64,000 nucleotides of DNA from Alicyclobacillus shizuokensis NBRC 103103 (GTDB lineage Bacteria; Bacillota; Bacilli; Alicyclobacillales; Alicyclobacillaceae). Positions 8,555 through 17,602 of the stretch are shown here, piece by piece. The notes under the pieces were generated by a model. That model was not told the DNA's origin. It worked only from the letters and a program-made list of their open reading frames with translations, and made no database searches. The stretch lies in NCBI RefSeq assembly GCF_001552255.1, contig NZ_BCQV01000024.1, positions 1-64,000 of the forward strand, written 5' to 3'. A program made the position numbers and the translations under genes. Each line of letters begins with the position of its first letter. Within the stretch, counting starts at the first letter, position 1.

Positions 8555-9541
8555 TCAATCGGACAGGCGTCGAGCCCCAGCGCCGCCGCGCGCGCGGGGC
8601 GTACGCAGGCTGCGCAGCCAAGCCATCCCCCACAAGCACAACAGAAGCCCCGTCAACCACAAGCCCCACATGTCCTCGTGGCACCACTCGCCCAGGTTGA
8701 TGGCCTGCCACATCGTGCCCACGAGACCTTCGGCAAAAATCTGTGTCCACTCAAAGGTGCCGACCATCCAGGCCGCCCCTGCCGACAGGGCAGTGACCGC
8801 CACGTTGTAGCGCCAGCGCCGCACGGGGTCTTGGTTCGCCCAGCCGTAGGCTCGGGCCATGCACAACCCGTCCAAACCGTCCAACAGACTCATGCCGGCC
8901 GAAAACAACAGGGGCAGCACCAGGACGCTCAGGGTTTCCAGAAGACTCCAGGCGTTCGTATGTACATCCCCGATTGTCGCCGTACCGAAAGCCAATAGGG
9001 CAATCTCAGTGGCCGTGTCGAAGCCGAGACCAAACAACAAGCCCACAAAGTACATGTGCCAGTCGCGGTTCACCCACCGCAGACTGACGCCGAACACGGT
9101 GCTCAGGATCCCCTTGCCTGCCGGCGCCTGCCTGTGCTCCGTGCCCGCATGCAGCCGTCTCTTGCGCAACAGGGTCCACAGCACCACCGCGTTCCAGATG
9201 GCCACCACGTAGAGGAAGGTCGCCGAAACCAGAGATCCGGTGAGCGTCAACGCGACCGGGGCGGCGGTGGCCACCCAGTGGCGGCCGCAGACCGCCAGGA
9301 CGGCAACCAACCCAAACACCACGGTGGAATGCCCCAGTGAGAAATACAGACCCACCGCCCGCGGGCGGGATCCCTCGTGCAAAAGTTTGCGCGTGGTGGT
9401 GTCGATGGCGACCATGTGGTCCGCATCGACCGCGTGGCGCAGACCAAACAGGTACGCCATTGGCCCAAGCGTCCACAGGCTCGACAAATGATGGGCCCCC
9501 AACCACCACGCGCCCCATCCCAGGCACTGCAGAACGCCCAT
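8555..9541 (-). CDS. NiCoT-family nickel permease
   Basis: This is a membrane protein of about 328 residues in the HoxN/NixA nickel/cobalt transporter family. The diagnostic motif in the second helix reads RHAVDADHMVAID, and further family motifs are SLGHSTVV and LGFDTATEIAL. It imports Ni2+, which the adjoining urease needs. It is the last gene of the amide/urea operon, about 70 bases after ureD. The start is uncertain: I use the ATG at 9541, six bases after GGAG. The ATG at 9547 and a TTG at 9586 preceded by GGGGGGAG are alternatives. The upstream open frame to 9829 overlaps ureD and is not credible. Confidence 0.88.
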   Translation of the reverse strand: MGVLQCLGWGAWWLGAHHLSSLWTLGPMAYLFGLRHAVDADHMVAIDTTTRKLLHEGSRPRAVGLYFSLGHSTVVFGLVAVLAVCGRHWVATAAPVALTLTGSLVSATFLYVVAIWNAVVLWTLLRKRRLHAGTEHRQAPAGKGILSTVFGVSLRWVNRDWHMYFVGLLFGLGFDTATEIALLAFGTATIGDVHTNAWSLLETLSVLVLPLLFSAGMSLLDGLDGLCMARAYGWANQDPVRRWRYNVAVTALSAGAAWMVGTFEWTQIFAEGLVGTMWQAINLGEWCHEDMWGLWLTGLLLCLWGMAWLRSLRTPRARGGAGARRLSD

Positions 9542-9611
9542 CACCATCTCCGGAGTGCGGCGACAAGGCGCGCCTTGTGGGCTCAATACTCTCCCCCCCT
9601 GTAAGACAGCC

Positions 9612-10466
9612 TTAATACTTGCGCAGCAGCTGCGGCGTCGCGCCGAACCATTCGCGCCAGATGCGCCCCCGAACAACATGAAAGACCTGCTCCACCTCGT
9701 CGGTGGACAATCCGAACACGCGCACCATAAACCCCGGGCCCGGCAGCGGCGACAAGCCGACGCACCCCTGTATACCAAGCCCTTGCACGGACTCGGCCAA
9801 CACGTTATGCGTCGGGTGGGAGAGCTCATAGCCCATCACCAGCAGTGTCCCGTAATGGGTGTAACCTTCCATCTGGCCGAGGCCCAGGAACGTGTTATCT
9901 GGGCACAGCCACTGATGGTCGTACAAAACGGGCCGGTCATCCACCCAAACTGTCAACCACGAGCGAAACTCGCTGTAACGGAACCACCCGCCGTCGGCGG
10001 ACCAGCCCGGGGTGAGAATCTCCGAATAAAGCAGCCGTGAGGAGGAGCTCATGCGCACGTGTGTGCGCTGGTGATAGCGGGCGTTCTCGTAGGGGATGAT
10101 GACATCCGGGCGAAAGTCCAAGCAGCCGCCTGGCGCCAGTTCGATGGCGAGGGACTGTGTGACAGGCCGCACCGGACTCTTGTATACCTTGGTCGCGGAC
10201 TGTGTGGTTAACACCGCCCGCGATCCGCTCTCACAGACCACGGTCAGCTCGTACGCGTCCCCCTCCACACACCCGCCGCCCACGTGAATCAGGTATAATT
10301 GTGGATCTGGCCCCACTCCGTACACCGGGCGGGACAAGCGAAACTCGCCTTCTTCGACCAGGGACTCAATCTCGGTCCGCCCCCGCCGCTCCGCCAACTC
10401 AATCCACAACCGCCCCGTCAACTTCGGACAGCGGGAGTCAGAGCCCGGCCAAGAATGCGTGCTCAT
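9612..10466 (-). CDS. ureD: Urease accessory protein UreD
   Basis: This 284-residue UreD/UreH chaperone forms a complex with UreF and UreG on apo-urease for nickel insertion. Family motifs seen are [29 protein letters not shown] and [13 protein letters not shown]. The ATG at 10466 overlaps the end of ureG by 29 bases, so the two are translationally linked. It follows UreG in the operon, the E-F-G-D order common in Bacillota. Confidence 0.92.
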   Translation of the reverse strand: MSTHSWPGSDSRCPKLTGRLWIELAERRGRTEIESLVEEGEFRLSRPVYGVGPDPQLYLIHVGGGCVEGDAYELTVVCESGSRAVLTTQSATKVYKSPVRPVTQSLAIELAPGGCLDFRPDVIIPYENARYHQRTHVRMSSSSRLLYSEILTPGWSADGGWFRYSEFRSWLTVWVDDRPVLYDHQWLCPDNTFLGLGQMEGYTHYGTLLVMGYELSHPTHNVLAESVQGLGIQGCVGLSPLPGPGFMVRVFGLSTDEVEQVFHVVRGRIWREWFGATPQLLRKY

Positions 10467-11046
10467 GCAACCACCCCACCACTTCGGCCACACCAACGTC
10501 ATCCCGCAGATTGGTCAGAAACAGTGGACGCCCCGCCCGTGCCCGCAGCGCATCTTGCTCCATGACTTCCAAGCGGGCTCCGACGTACGGTGCCAGGTCA
10601 ATCTTGTTGATGATGAGCAAGTCAGATTTGATCATCCCCTGCCCGTTCTTGCGCGGAATCTTCTCCCCCTGGGCCACGTCAATCACGTAAATGGAGAGAT
10701 CGACGAGCTCCGGGCTGAAGGTTGCCGACAGGTTGTCGCCACCGCTCTCGACAAAAATGACATCCAGGTGTCCGTGACGCTGAAGCAGTTCGTCCATCGC
10801 GGCGAAATTCATGGAAGCATCCTCGCGGATGGCGGTGTGCGGGCACCCGCCCGTCTCGACCCCGATGATGCGGTCCTCGGGCAGCACCCCTGCGCGGATG
10901 AGGTAATTCGCGTCTTCCTTGGTATAGATATCATTGGTAATGACTGCAACACTGAGCTGCGGATACAGCTGGCGCGTCAGTTTATCCACCAACATGGTCT
11001 TGCCGGCGCCAACCGGGCCGCCAATGCCAATACGCACCGTGTCCAA
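10438..11046 (-). CDS. ureG: Urease accessory GTPase UreG
   Basis: This 202-residue SIMIBI-class GTPase supplies nickel to urease. The P-loop is GGPVGAGKT, the UreG metal/dimer motif CPH is in [13 protein letters not shown], the switch region is ESGGDNLSA and the base-specificity motif is NKID. I place the start at TTG 11046, nine bases after AGGAGG. The long open frame upstream overlaps ureF out of frame and is not coding. It lies 20 bases after ureF. Confidence 0.94.
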   Translation of the reverse strand: MDTVRIGIGGPVGAGKTMLVDKLTRQLYPQLSVAVITNDIYTKEDANYLIRAGVLPEDRIIGVETGGCPHTAIREDASMNFAAMDELLQRHGHLDVIFVESGGDNLSATFSPELVDLSIYVIDVAQGEKIPRKNGQGMIKSDLLIINKIDLAPYVGARLEVMEQDALRARAGRPLFLTNLRDDVGVAEVVGWLHEHAFLAGL

Positions 11047-11066
11047 ACCGGAATCCCTCCTGACGA

Positions 11067-11756
11067 CTAGGACATGAAGATTCGCACGTGAACCTGGCTG
11101 TGCCGCAGCTGGGCCATCTCCAGTCCCGGGGATACCGCGCCAAAGTCGCAATCCTGCAGTTGCAGCACCCTGCTGACGGAGTCGGGAATCTGGGCGCGCA
11201 GCGCAAACAGCAACAGCTGTCCATCGGTCTGCCCCAGCGGGATGGCGCGCACCCCGTTCTGCACCTGGACAGCCAAACTGCTGTACAAATAGCCGGCCAA
11301 TCCAAGCGGCATGTCGATCCCGGCGGCGTGCGCAGCCAATCCATACACCACCGCAGGATGCCCATGAACACGACCGGCCCGAACGCCCTCCGCATATTCC
11401 CTCAGCAGCGTGTCCTCTGGAAACAAGGAGCGGGCAGTCACCACCAACCGAGTGCCCATGCGGCACGCCGCGCCGCGGGTCTCCTGCGGAACGTTGTTCA
11501 CATACAGACGCTCGTCCACGCTGGCGATCCGCCCGAAGTCGTGGTCTGCAGCCGCCTCGTGAACAATCCGGAAAGCGAAGCCATCCGTGTACACCAGCGG
11601 CCCTCGCAGATAGGCCTCCAGGTACTCCCGAAACGTCGCCGCATCACACACGCGGCCGTCCTGGATGTACGTCTCCAGCCCCAACGAGTGAGCGTAAGCG
11701 CCGGATGGAAAATTGGAATCGTACAATTGAAGAAGGGTTAACAGCGCGTCCAGCAT
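11067..11756 (-). CDS. ureF: Urease accessory protein UreF
   Basis: This is a 229-residue, mostly helical UreF. The N-terminus [20 protein letters not shown] and HSLGLETYI are highly characteristic. UreF acts as a checkpoint in the UreD-UreF-UreG activation complex. ATG 11756 gives the family-typical N-terminus. A TTG at 11768 that overlaps the ureE stop codon (TTGA) is an alternative start that would couple translation. Confidence 0.92.
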   Translation of the reverse strand: MLDALLTLLQLYDSNFPSGAYAHSLGLETYIQDGRVCDAATFREYLEAYLRGPLVYTDGFAFRIVHEAAADHDFGRIASVDERLYVNNVPQETRGAACRMGTRLVVTARSLFPEDTLLREYAEGVRAGRVHGHPAVVYGLAAHAAGIDMPLGLAGYLYSSLAVQVQNGVRAIPLGQTDGQLLLFALRAQIPDSVSRVLQLQDCDFGAVSPGLEMAQLRHSQVHVRIFMS

Positions 11757-11764
11757 GTCGACAG

Positions 11765-12235
11765 TCAATCATGCCCGTGCCCGTGACTATGGCCGTGCTC
11801 CGCGATATGCCGAAACGGCTCCCGCAGCACCCGCTCTTCACGGGCAAAAGGGACGTCGAGGCTGACAAACAACTGCTCCAGCAGTGGATCGTCGGCGACG
11901 ATAAGGGTGTCCCCCTCAAACTGGGCCGGCACATGACGGTTCCCCAGACGGTGCGCCACCTCGCCCATCTCCCGCAATGACCTGGGGGAAACCACCAGCA
12001 CAGGCTCCGGCAACACCGACACCACGACAGCCGCCTCATCATCCATCCACAGGATATCTCCATCGTGCAAAGTTCCGCTGTCCGCCGGCAGCCGCAGCCC
12101 CAGTTCCCGCCCTGATTCTGTGCGAAGCCGCTGTATGCGTTTCAGCAGCGCGTCCGAATTCACCCACACCCTATCCAACCGGCGGGAACCCGCGGCGTCC
12201 CGGTGTACATTGCCCACCACCTTGGTGCAAATCAC
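11765..12235 (-). CDS. ureE: Urease nickel chaperone UreE
   Basis: This 156-residue metallochaperone delivers Ni2+ to UreG. It ends in a histidine-rich tail (HGHSHGHGHD), a nickel-binding feature of many UreE proteins. The peptide-binding half contains DRVWVNSDALLKRIQRLRTESG and the metal-binding half contains LGNRHVPAQ. The GTG start at 12235 follows GGAGG by seven bases. The in-frame extension upstream would run into ureC and is rejected. Confidence 0.92.
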   Translation of the reverse strand: MICTKVVGNVHRDAAGSRRLDRVWVNSDALLKRIQRLRTESGRELGLRLPADSGTLHDGDILWMDDEAAVVVSVLPEPVLVVSPRSLREMGEVAHRLGNRHVPAQFEGDTLIVADDPLLEQLFVSLDVPFAREERVLREPFRHIAEHGHSHGHGHD

Positions 12236-12293
12236 GAAAAAACCTCCGTTTCTCTTGTGGTCATGGGCCGGCGACGGATGGAGCTGCCAGTGC

Positions 12294-14009
12294 TCAAAAC
12301 AGAAAGTACCTCTGCGCCATCGGCAACCTATCCGCAGGTTCACAGTGAACCGGCTCCCCATCCACCCGCACCTCATAAGTCTGCGGATCGATCTCGATCT
12401 CCGGGGTCAGGTCGTTGTGCCGCATGTCCGACTTCTGCAGACGCCTCGTCCCCGACACGGGCAGCGTACGTTTGTGCAAGCCCAGCCTCTGGCCAATCTG
12501 GCTCTCCTGCGCCACCTGGGAGACAAAGGTCACGCAGGTGTCAAACCGCGCCCCGCCCAGAGCTCCGAACATGGGACGATACAGGACAGGCTGGGGCGTC
12601 GGGATGGAGGCATTGGCATCCCCCATCGCCGAGAGCACAATCATGCCGCCTTTGAGCACCAGGTCGGGCTTGATCCCGAAAAAGGCCGGATCCCACAGGA
12701 CCAGGTCCGCCAGCTTTCCTTCCTCCACCGAACCCACATAGTCGCTGATGCCATGGGTGATGGCCGGATTGATGGTGTACTTCGCGACATACCGCTTCAC
12801 CCGCGCATTGTCCCCCACCCGCCCGGCATCCTCCGGCAGCTTCCCGCGCTGGCGCTTCATTTTGTCCGCCGTCTGCCAGGTGCGGATAATCACCTCGCCG
12901 ACACGCCCCATCGCCTGCGAGTCGGAACTCATCATGCTGATGGCGCCCATGTCGTGCAGAATGTCCTCCGCCGCAATCGTCTCTGGGCGAATCCGCGAGT
13001 CGGCAAACGCGATGTCCTCCGGCACGTTCGGATCTAGGTGGTGGCAGACCATCAGCATGTCAAGGTGTTCAGCTACCGTGTTCACGGTGAACGGACGAGT
13101 CGGATTGGTGGAGGACGGCAGGATGTGGGGATACGAAGCCACTTTCATGATGTCCGGAGCGTGTCCTCCCCCGGCGCCCTCCGTATGATAGGTATGAATC
13201 ACGCGTCCCGCAATGGCCTCCAGCGTCCGTTCGACGAACCCGCTCTCGTTCAACGTGTCAGTATGGATGGCCACCTGCACATCCATCTCATCAGCGACCC
13301 GCAGGGCCGCGTCTATCGCCGCCGGCGTGGAGCCCCAGTCCTCGTGCAGCTTCAACCCAATCGCGCCAGCCTCCACCTGCTCCACCAGCGGATCCGCATG
13401 GGACGCGTTGCCCTTGCCGAGAAACCCCACGTTCACGGGCAACCCGTCGGCCGCACGCAGCATCCGGTGCAGGTTCCATACGCCGGGTGTGCACGTCGTC
13501 GCGTTCGTACCGTCCGCCGGGCCGGTGCCCCCGCCGAGCATGGTGGTGATCCCGGATGCCAACGCCGTCGGCACCTGCTGCGGAGAGATGAAGTGAATGT
13601 GCGCATCCACGCCCCCCGCTGTGAGGATTTTCCCCTCGCCCGCAATCACCTCGGTGCCCGCGCCAATCAGGATGTTGACCCCGTCCATTACCCATGGATT
13701 GCCCGCCTTGCCGATGGCCGCAATGCGACCATCGCAAATCCCGACATCCGCCTTGTATATCCCGGAGGCGTCCACAATCACCGCGTTCGTGATCACCAGA
13801 TCCATCACCCCATCCGCCCGCGTGGCGTGAGGGTGCTGTCCCATGCCGTCCCGAATCACTTTTCCCCCGCCAAATTTCACCTCGTCCCCGTACACGGTGA
13901 GGTCTTTCTCGATCTCGATGAACAGCTCCGTGTCGGCCAACCGCACGGCATCCCCGGTCGTGGGACCAAACATGTCCGCGTACTGTCTGCGGGACATCCA
14001 AAGTGTCAT
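12294..14009 (-). CDS. ureC: Urease alpha (catalytic) subunit
   Basis: This 571-residue urease catalytic subunit hydrolyses urea to ammonia and carbamate. The whole active site is present: H137 and H139 (DAHIHF), the carbamylated lysine K220 (GLKLHEDWG), H249, H275, and the mobile-flap C322-H323 (MVCHHLDP). These fall at the standard positions of the Klebsiella numbering. The start ATG overlaps the ureB stop (ATGA). The gene is intact and full length, so the urease should be active provided nickel is available. Confidence 0.98.
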   Translation of the reverse strand: MTLWMSRRQYADMFGPTTGDAVRLADTELFIEIEKDLTVYGDEVKFGGGKVIRDGMGQHPHATRADGVMDLVITNAVIVDASGIYKADVGICDGRIAAIGKAGNPWVMDGVNILIGAGTEVIAGEGKILTAGGVDAHIHFISPQQVPTALASGITTMLGGGTGPADGTNATTCTPGVWNLHRMLRAADGLPVNVGFLGKGNASHADPLVEQVEAGAIGLKLHEDWGSTPAAIDAALRVADEMDVQVAIHTDTLNESGFVERTLEAIAGRVIHTYHTEGAGGGHAPDIMKVASYPHILPSSTNPTRPFTVNTVAEHLDMLMVCHHLDPNVPEDIAFADSRIRPETIAAEDILHDMGAISMMSSDSQAMGRVGEVIIRTWQTADKMKRQRGKLPEDAGRVGDNARVKRYVAKYTINPAITHGISDYVGSVEEGKLADLVLWDPAFFGIKPDLVLKGGMIVLSAMGDANASIPTPQPVLYRPMFGALGGARFDTCVTFVSQVAQESQIGQRLGLHKRTLPVSGTRRLQKSDMRHNDLTPEIEIDPQTYEVRVDGEPVHCEPADRLPMAQRYFLF

Positions 14010-14335
14010 GGCTCGGTTTTCTCCTCCAGTGGACCTTCCGCGCGGGCGTTGAACCCGTGCACGCGGCGCTCCCCGGCAAACGGCACCAGTTCCACCGTCC
14101 GGGCATCCCCCGGCTCAAACCGAGCTGCCGTTCCGGATGGAATATTCAGGCGCTTACCCCACGCCTGCGAGCGGTCAAAGACCAGCGCCTCGTTGACCTC
14201 ATAGAAATGATAGTGAGAGCCCACCTGAACCGGCCTGTCGCCGCGATTGACCACGGTCACCGTGACCACCGGCCTGCCCTCGTTGCATGTTATCGGATCG
14301 TCCAAAAGTACATATTCTCCCGGTATCAAAGCCAC
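14006..14335 (-). CDS. ureB: Urease beta subunit
   Basis: This 109-residue UreB-type subunit has [18 protein letters not shown] at the start and the family motif [28 protein letters not shown]. It forms part of the (UreA-UreB-UreC)3 trimer. The assigned GTG at 14335 is only a few bases from its purine-rich box. A TTG at 14329 would give the family-typical MIPGEY start. Confidence 0.95.
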   Translation of the reverse strand: MALIPGEYVLLDDPITCNEGRPVVTVTVVNRGDRPVQVGSHYHFYEVNEALVFDRSQAWGKRLNIPSGTAARFEPGDARTVELVPFAGERRVHGFNARAEGPLEEKTEP

Positions 14336-14394
14336 TCCACCTTTGATGAAAGTTCAGGGTCTTGCCCAGTGGATCCGGCGCGACGGCTCCGCTA

Positions 14395-14697
14395 CTACGA
14401 GATGGGATTGTGCACAGTGACCAATTTGGTTCCGTCCGGAAACGTCGCCTCCACCTGAATCTCAGGGATCATTTCGGGAATTCCTTCCATGACATCGTCG
14501 CGCGAGAGCACCTGTCGGCCCAATACCATCAGTTCCTCCACCGACTTGCCGTCCCGCGCACCTTCCAAGATCTCGCAGGTGATGAGCGCCACAGCCTCAG
14601 GGTGGTTCAGCTTCAACCCCCGCTCTCTCCGCCGCCGCGCCAAATCCCCCGCCACGACCAGCAACAGTTTTTCCGTCTCCCTATCGGTCAGTCTCAC
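14395..14697 (-). CDS. ureA: Urease gamma subunit
   Basis: This 100-residue small urease subunit has the family signature [14 protein letters not shown] near residue 28 and ends in [11 protein letters not shown]. The GTG start at 14697 lies one base after the amiE stop codon, showing that the urease genes are read through from the amidase genes. That supports one operon for formamide, acetamide and urea use. Confidence 0.95.
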   Translation of the reverse strand: MRLTDRETEKLLLVVAGDLARRRRERGLKLNHPEAVALITCEILEGARDGKSVEELMVLGRQVLSRDDVMEGIPEMIPEIQVEATFPDGTKLVTVHNPIS

Positions 14698-14698
14698 G

Positions 14699-15754
14699 TC
14701 AGGTCTCCACCGGTTCCTTGTCCAGCACCGTCTCGGGCTGAGGAATACCCGGGACCGGACACTCTTCGTATCCAATCGTTGGCCGAGTCAACCGTTCAAC
14801 CCGCGCCACCGCCTCGTCCGGGCGGGCCACCCATTCCTTGTAAAAGTCGAACGGGCACTCGGCAACCCCTTTGTCCCCTTCTCCGGAGTGATAGATACCG
14901 GTGTAGCCGCGGTGCAGCAGCTTGAACAGATGATTTTGCGACTGCGCGCTGCGGCGAAAATCGCGAATCTGCGACACGGACAACTCCGCGTACTGGACGC
15001 TGTTCTCCTCTGCCCCGCACTCGCCGAGCGTTCGCCCATCAAAACCGATGATGGCAGAGTGGCCAAAATAGGAATAGACCCCGTCGAATCCACTGGCATT
15101 GGCCACCGCCACATAACAGTTGTTGGCCCACGCCATCGCCTTGGCCATCCACACCTGCTGTTCCTGCGCTGGATACATGTATCCCTGAGCACGCACAATC
15201 AACTCCGCGCCCTTCATCGCGCAATCCCGCCAGATCTCCGGATAGTTGCCGTCATCGCAGATGATCAGGCTGATCATCAAGCCTTTCGGCCCCGGCGTGA
15301 CCAATGTCTGGTTCCCGGGATACCACCCCTCAATCGGCGTCCAGGGCATGATTTTGCGGTACTTCTGCACGATGTTCCCTTCGTTGTCCATGAGCACGAG
15401 CGTATTGTACGGACGCTTGAGGGGGTGATCTTCATGGCGCTCGCCCGTAATGGAGAAGACCCCCCATGTGTTGGCAGCGCGGCAGGCTTGCGCAAAGATC
15501 TCCGTCTCCTTGCCTGGAATCGTAGTTGCCGTCGCCATCATTTCGTCCACGTCATACATGATTCCATGCGTGCTGTACTCGGGGAATACCACCAGGTCCA
15601 TGCCCGGCAGCCCCTGCTTCATGCCCACAATCATGTTGGCAATCCGACGCGCGTTATCAATGACCTCCAATTTGGTGTGCAATCTCGGCATTTTGTAATT
15701 GACGACTGCAACCCCCACCGTATCCTTGCTGCTGGAGATATCCCCATGGCGCAT
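14699..15754 (-). CDS. amiE: Aliphatic amidase
   Basis: This 351-residue nitrilase-superfamily amidase begins [20 protein letters not shown], nearly identical to the start of the Pseudomonas aeruginosa AmiE. The catalytic triad is E59 (VVFPEYS), K134 (VQKYRK) and C166 (ICDDGNYPE). It hydrolyses short aliphatic amides such as acetamide and propionamide to the acid and ammonia. Formamide is a possible substrate, as with the close relative AmiF. The start follows GAGAGGAG by eight bases. It lies between fmdB and ureA, one base from the latter. Confidence 0.95.
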   Translation of the reverse strand: MRHGDISSSKDTVGVAVVNYKMPRLHTKLEVIDNARRIANMIVGMKQGLPGMDLVVFPEYSTHGIMYDVDEMMATATTIPGKETEIFAQACRAANTWGVFSITGERHEDHPLKRPYNTLVLMDNEGNIVQKYRKIMPWTPIEGWYPGNQTLVTPGPKGLMISLIICDDGNYPEIWRDCAMKGAELIVRAQGYMYPAQEQQVWMAKAMAWANNCYVAVANASGFDGVYSYFGHSAIIGFDGRTLGECGAEENSVQYAELSVSQIRDFRRSAQSQNHLFKLLHRGYTGIYHSGEGDKGVAECPFDFYKEWVARPDEAVARVERLTRPTIGYEECPVPGIPQPETVLDKEPVET

Positions 15755-15794
15755 CGCACTCGCTCCTCTCGCAGATGGTTGATCCGCCGTTTCC

Positions 15795-16076
15795 TCAGTG
15801 CCCGATTTGCCACGGACGATGCGCACGCTGCACCGCAGCCGGGTGATGATGGTGCGCCTGCGCGCGCCACTCGGCGGCCGACACCCGCCTCGGCTCGGAA
15901 CCGCGTTCCATCCGCTGCCTGAGTAAGGCGGATTGCTGAAGCACCCCAAACGGCCTGTACACGCGCAGCGCCTCGCCGCCGCACTGCGGACACGCCGCCA
16001 CCGAAACGGCCTCGCGCATGCTCAGCGTGAGTTGAAACTCCCCACATTGCCCACAGCGAAACCCATACTCCGGCAT
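15795..16076 (-). CDS. fmdB: FmdB-type zinc-ribbon protein
   Basis: This 93-residue protein starts [12 protein letters not shown] and has a second C-x2-C (CPQCGG), the CxxC-CxxC zinc ribbon of the FmdB family. FmdB was proposed as a regulator of formamidase expression in Methylophilus. It sits directly after fmdA. The C-terminus is histidine-rich (AQAHHHH), which might bind metal. Its exact role remains unproven. Confidence 0.85.
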   Translation of the reverse strand: MPEYGFRCGQCGEFQLTLSMREAVSVAACPQCGGEALRVYRPFGVLQQSALLRQRMERGSEPRRVSAAEWRAQAHHHHPAAVQRAHRPWQIGH

Positions 16077-16099
16077 AAGCCTCCCCCTCGCTAGAAATG

Positions 16100-17281
16100 T
16101 TACGCGTGCGGCAGCACGTCCCGGTCAAAGATGGCCGTCGGGATGGCCAGCGTGCAACAGGCGTTGGGCACATCGACGATGCCGCTGATGCGCCCCTCCA
16201 CAGGCGCCGTGCCCAAGATCATGTAGCCCTGTTCCGCCGTGTAGCCCAACACCTGCAGGTACGCGATGGCGTTTAGACAGGCCCGCCTATAGGCCACGTT
16301 GGCGTCCAGGTAGTGCTGGGTGCCGGTTGTCTCCTCCACCGAAATCCCTTCAAATACCAGGTACTCGCTGAAGCGAGGCTCCACGGGCCCCGGCCGAAAT
16401 ACAGGATTGTCCGTAATGCCGTATTTGGCCATTCCGCCCTTGATAACGTCGACGTGCAGGTCTATCCATCCACTCATCTCGATGGCGCCGCAGAACGTGA
16501 TCTCTCCGTCCCCCTGCGAAAAATGAATGTCACCGACGGACAACTTGGCCCCGGGCACGAACACAGGGAAGTAGATACGGCTGCCTTTCGACAGGTTTTT
16601 GATGTCACAATTGCCCCCATTTTCTCTCGGCGGCACGGTGCGGGCAGCCTCTGCGGCCACCCTGTCGAATTGCGCACCACGCAGTGAACCCAAGACCGCG
16701 CTTCGCGGTTCAGGCAGGTTGGCCAAAGGCGGAATCCGGCCTGGGTTGGATTTGACCAATTCTCGCTCACGCGCGTTCCACGCATCCAACAATTCGTGGG
16801 AAGGCGCCACCCCTATCAACCCCGGGTGAATCAAGCCGGGAAATCGAACGCCAGGCACGTGACGGGACGTGGTGTAAATTCCGTGGAAATCCCAAATCGA
16901 CTTGCCCGCCTCGGGGAAGTAGTCAACCAGAAACCCGCCCCCGTTCTCGCGCGCGAAGATACCATTGTATCCCCATTCGGCCCCTGGCAGGGCGCCTATG
17001 TCGAGGATGTCCACCACCAGCAGGTCGCCCGGTTCTGCGCCCTCAATGTGGACCGGACCGCTGAGCACGTGCACCCGGGTGAGGTCCACGTCACGAATAT
17101 CGGTCGGATCGTCATTGTTCTGAATCTGCCCATCGGTCCAGTCCTTGCATTCGATGCGAAATTCGGAGCCGGCCTTGACCGATACCGCGGCAGGGATGTC
17201 GGGGTGCCAACGATTGTGTCCAGGTACATCCTGTTCTTCCATTGGTTTAGATAGGTCGATGTGGAACAGAACCTCAGGCAT
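16100..17281 (-). CDS. fmdA: Formamidase (FmdA/AmdA family)
   Basis: This 393-residue enzyme of the acetamidase/formamidase family differs from nitrilases. It begins MPEVLFHIDLSKPMEEQDVPGHNRWHPDIPAA. Other typical stretches are EFRIECKDWTDGQI, VHVLSGPVHIEGAEPGDLLVVDI and GDIHFSQGDGEITFCGAIE. It converts formamide to formate and ammonia. ATG 17281 follows GGGGAGG by nine bases. An in-frame extension to 17335 lacks a binding site. It is the first gene of the operon that runs to the nickel permease, and it faces the divergent NCS1 permease, which probably brings in a substrate for it. Confidence 0.94.
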   Translation of the reverse strand: MPEVLFHIDLSKPMEEQDVPGHNRWHPDIPAAVSVKAGSEFRIECKDWTDGQIQNNDDPTDIRDVDLTRVHVLSGPVHIEGAEPGDLLVVDILDIGALPGAEWGYNGIFARENGGGFLVDYFPEAGKSIWDFHGIYTTSRHVPGVRFPGLIHPGLIGVAPSHELLDAWNARERELVKSNPGRIPPLANLPEPRSAVLGSLRGAQFDRVAAEAARTVPPRENGGNCDIKNLSKGSRIYFPVFVPGAKLSVGDIHFSQGDGEITFCGAIEMSGWIDLHVDVIKGGMAKYGITDNPVFRPGPVEPRFSEYLVFEGISVEETTGTQHYLDANVAYRRACLNAIAYLQVLGYTAEQGYMILGTAPVEGRISGIVDVPNACCTLAIPTAIFDRDVLPHA

Positions 17282-17392
17282 GGACGGTGTCCTCCCCTCA
17301 GCGAACTGCAGACAGAAATGGGATTGAAGATTCACTGCATGACGTCTGCAGAGACCACTCTAGCACGTCAAAAACAAAACACAACGTTTATT

Positions 17393-17407
17393 GTTATATT
17401 TTATAAC
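17393..17407. promoter_or_regulatory. AT-rich palindrome in the fmdA/permease intergenic region
   Basis: GTTATA-TTT-TATAAC is a perfect 6+6 inverted repeat in the middle of the 321-base divergent region (17282-17602). Its position between two divergent units suits an operator controlling both, but no regulator gene is adjacent. No gene is visible in the rest of this region. Confidence 0.35.
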
Positions 17408-17538
17408 ATAAATTCCGAATGCCCGGCCTTTCTACCGACAAAAACAGCCGAGAACGATCTTTTTTCGTTCTGAAATTGTCAAGTTAAATTACAACCAAGA
17501 TTGAAGTGTGCTGGTTTCACGTGATAAAGTGTCCTCAC

Positions 17539-17584
17539 CCACGCCAAATCAACGAAAAACTATATCCATTCTCAATTGGCGTGG
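17539..17584 (+). promoter_or_regulatory. Leader hairpin just before the permease ribosome binding site
   Basis: CCACGCCAA and TTGGCGTGG form a perfect 9-bp stem with a 28-base loop, ending four bases before the GAGAGGAG box of the permease gene. It could influence translation or mRNA stability. I do not recognise it as a known riboswitch. Confidence 0.4.
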
Positions 17585-17602
17585 CAGAGAGGAGTGGAGC
17601 AG

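Noticed and set aside
12120-14204. Long plus-strand open frames opposite ureC and ureE
   Set aside because: They are mirror frames of highly conserved urease genes and have no recognisable motif.
17397-17456. Resemblance to a purine riboswitch (TATAA followed by TTTCTACC) upstream of the NCS1 permease
   Set aside because: The two short conserved strings are there, but the L2 ATATGG and L3 CCNTAAA kissing loops, a proper P3 stem and the ACTA junction are missing. A covariance-model search (Rfam RF00167) would decide.
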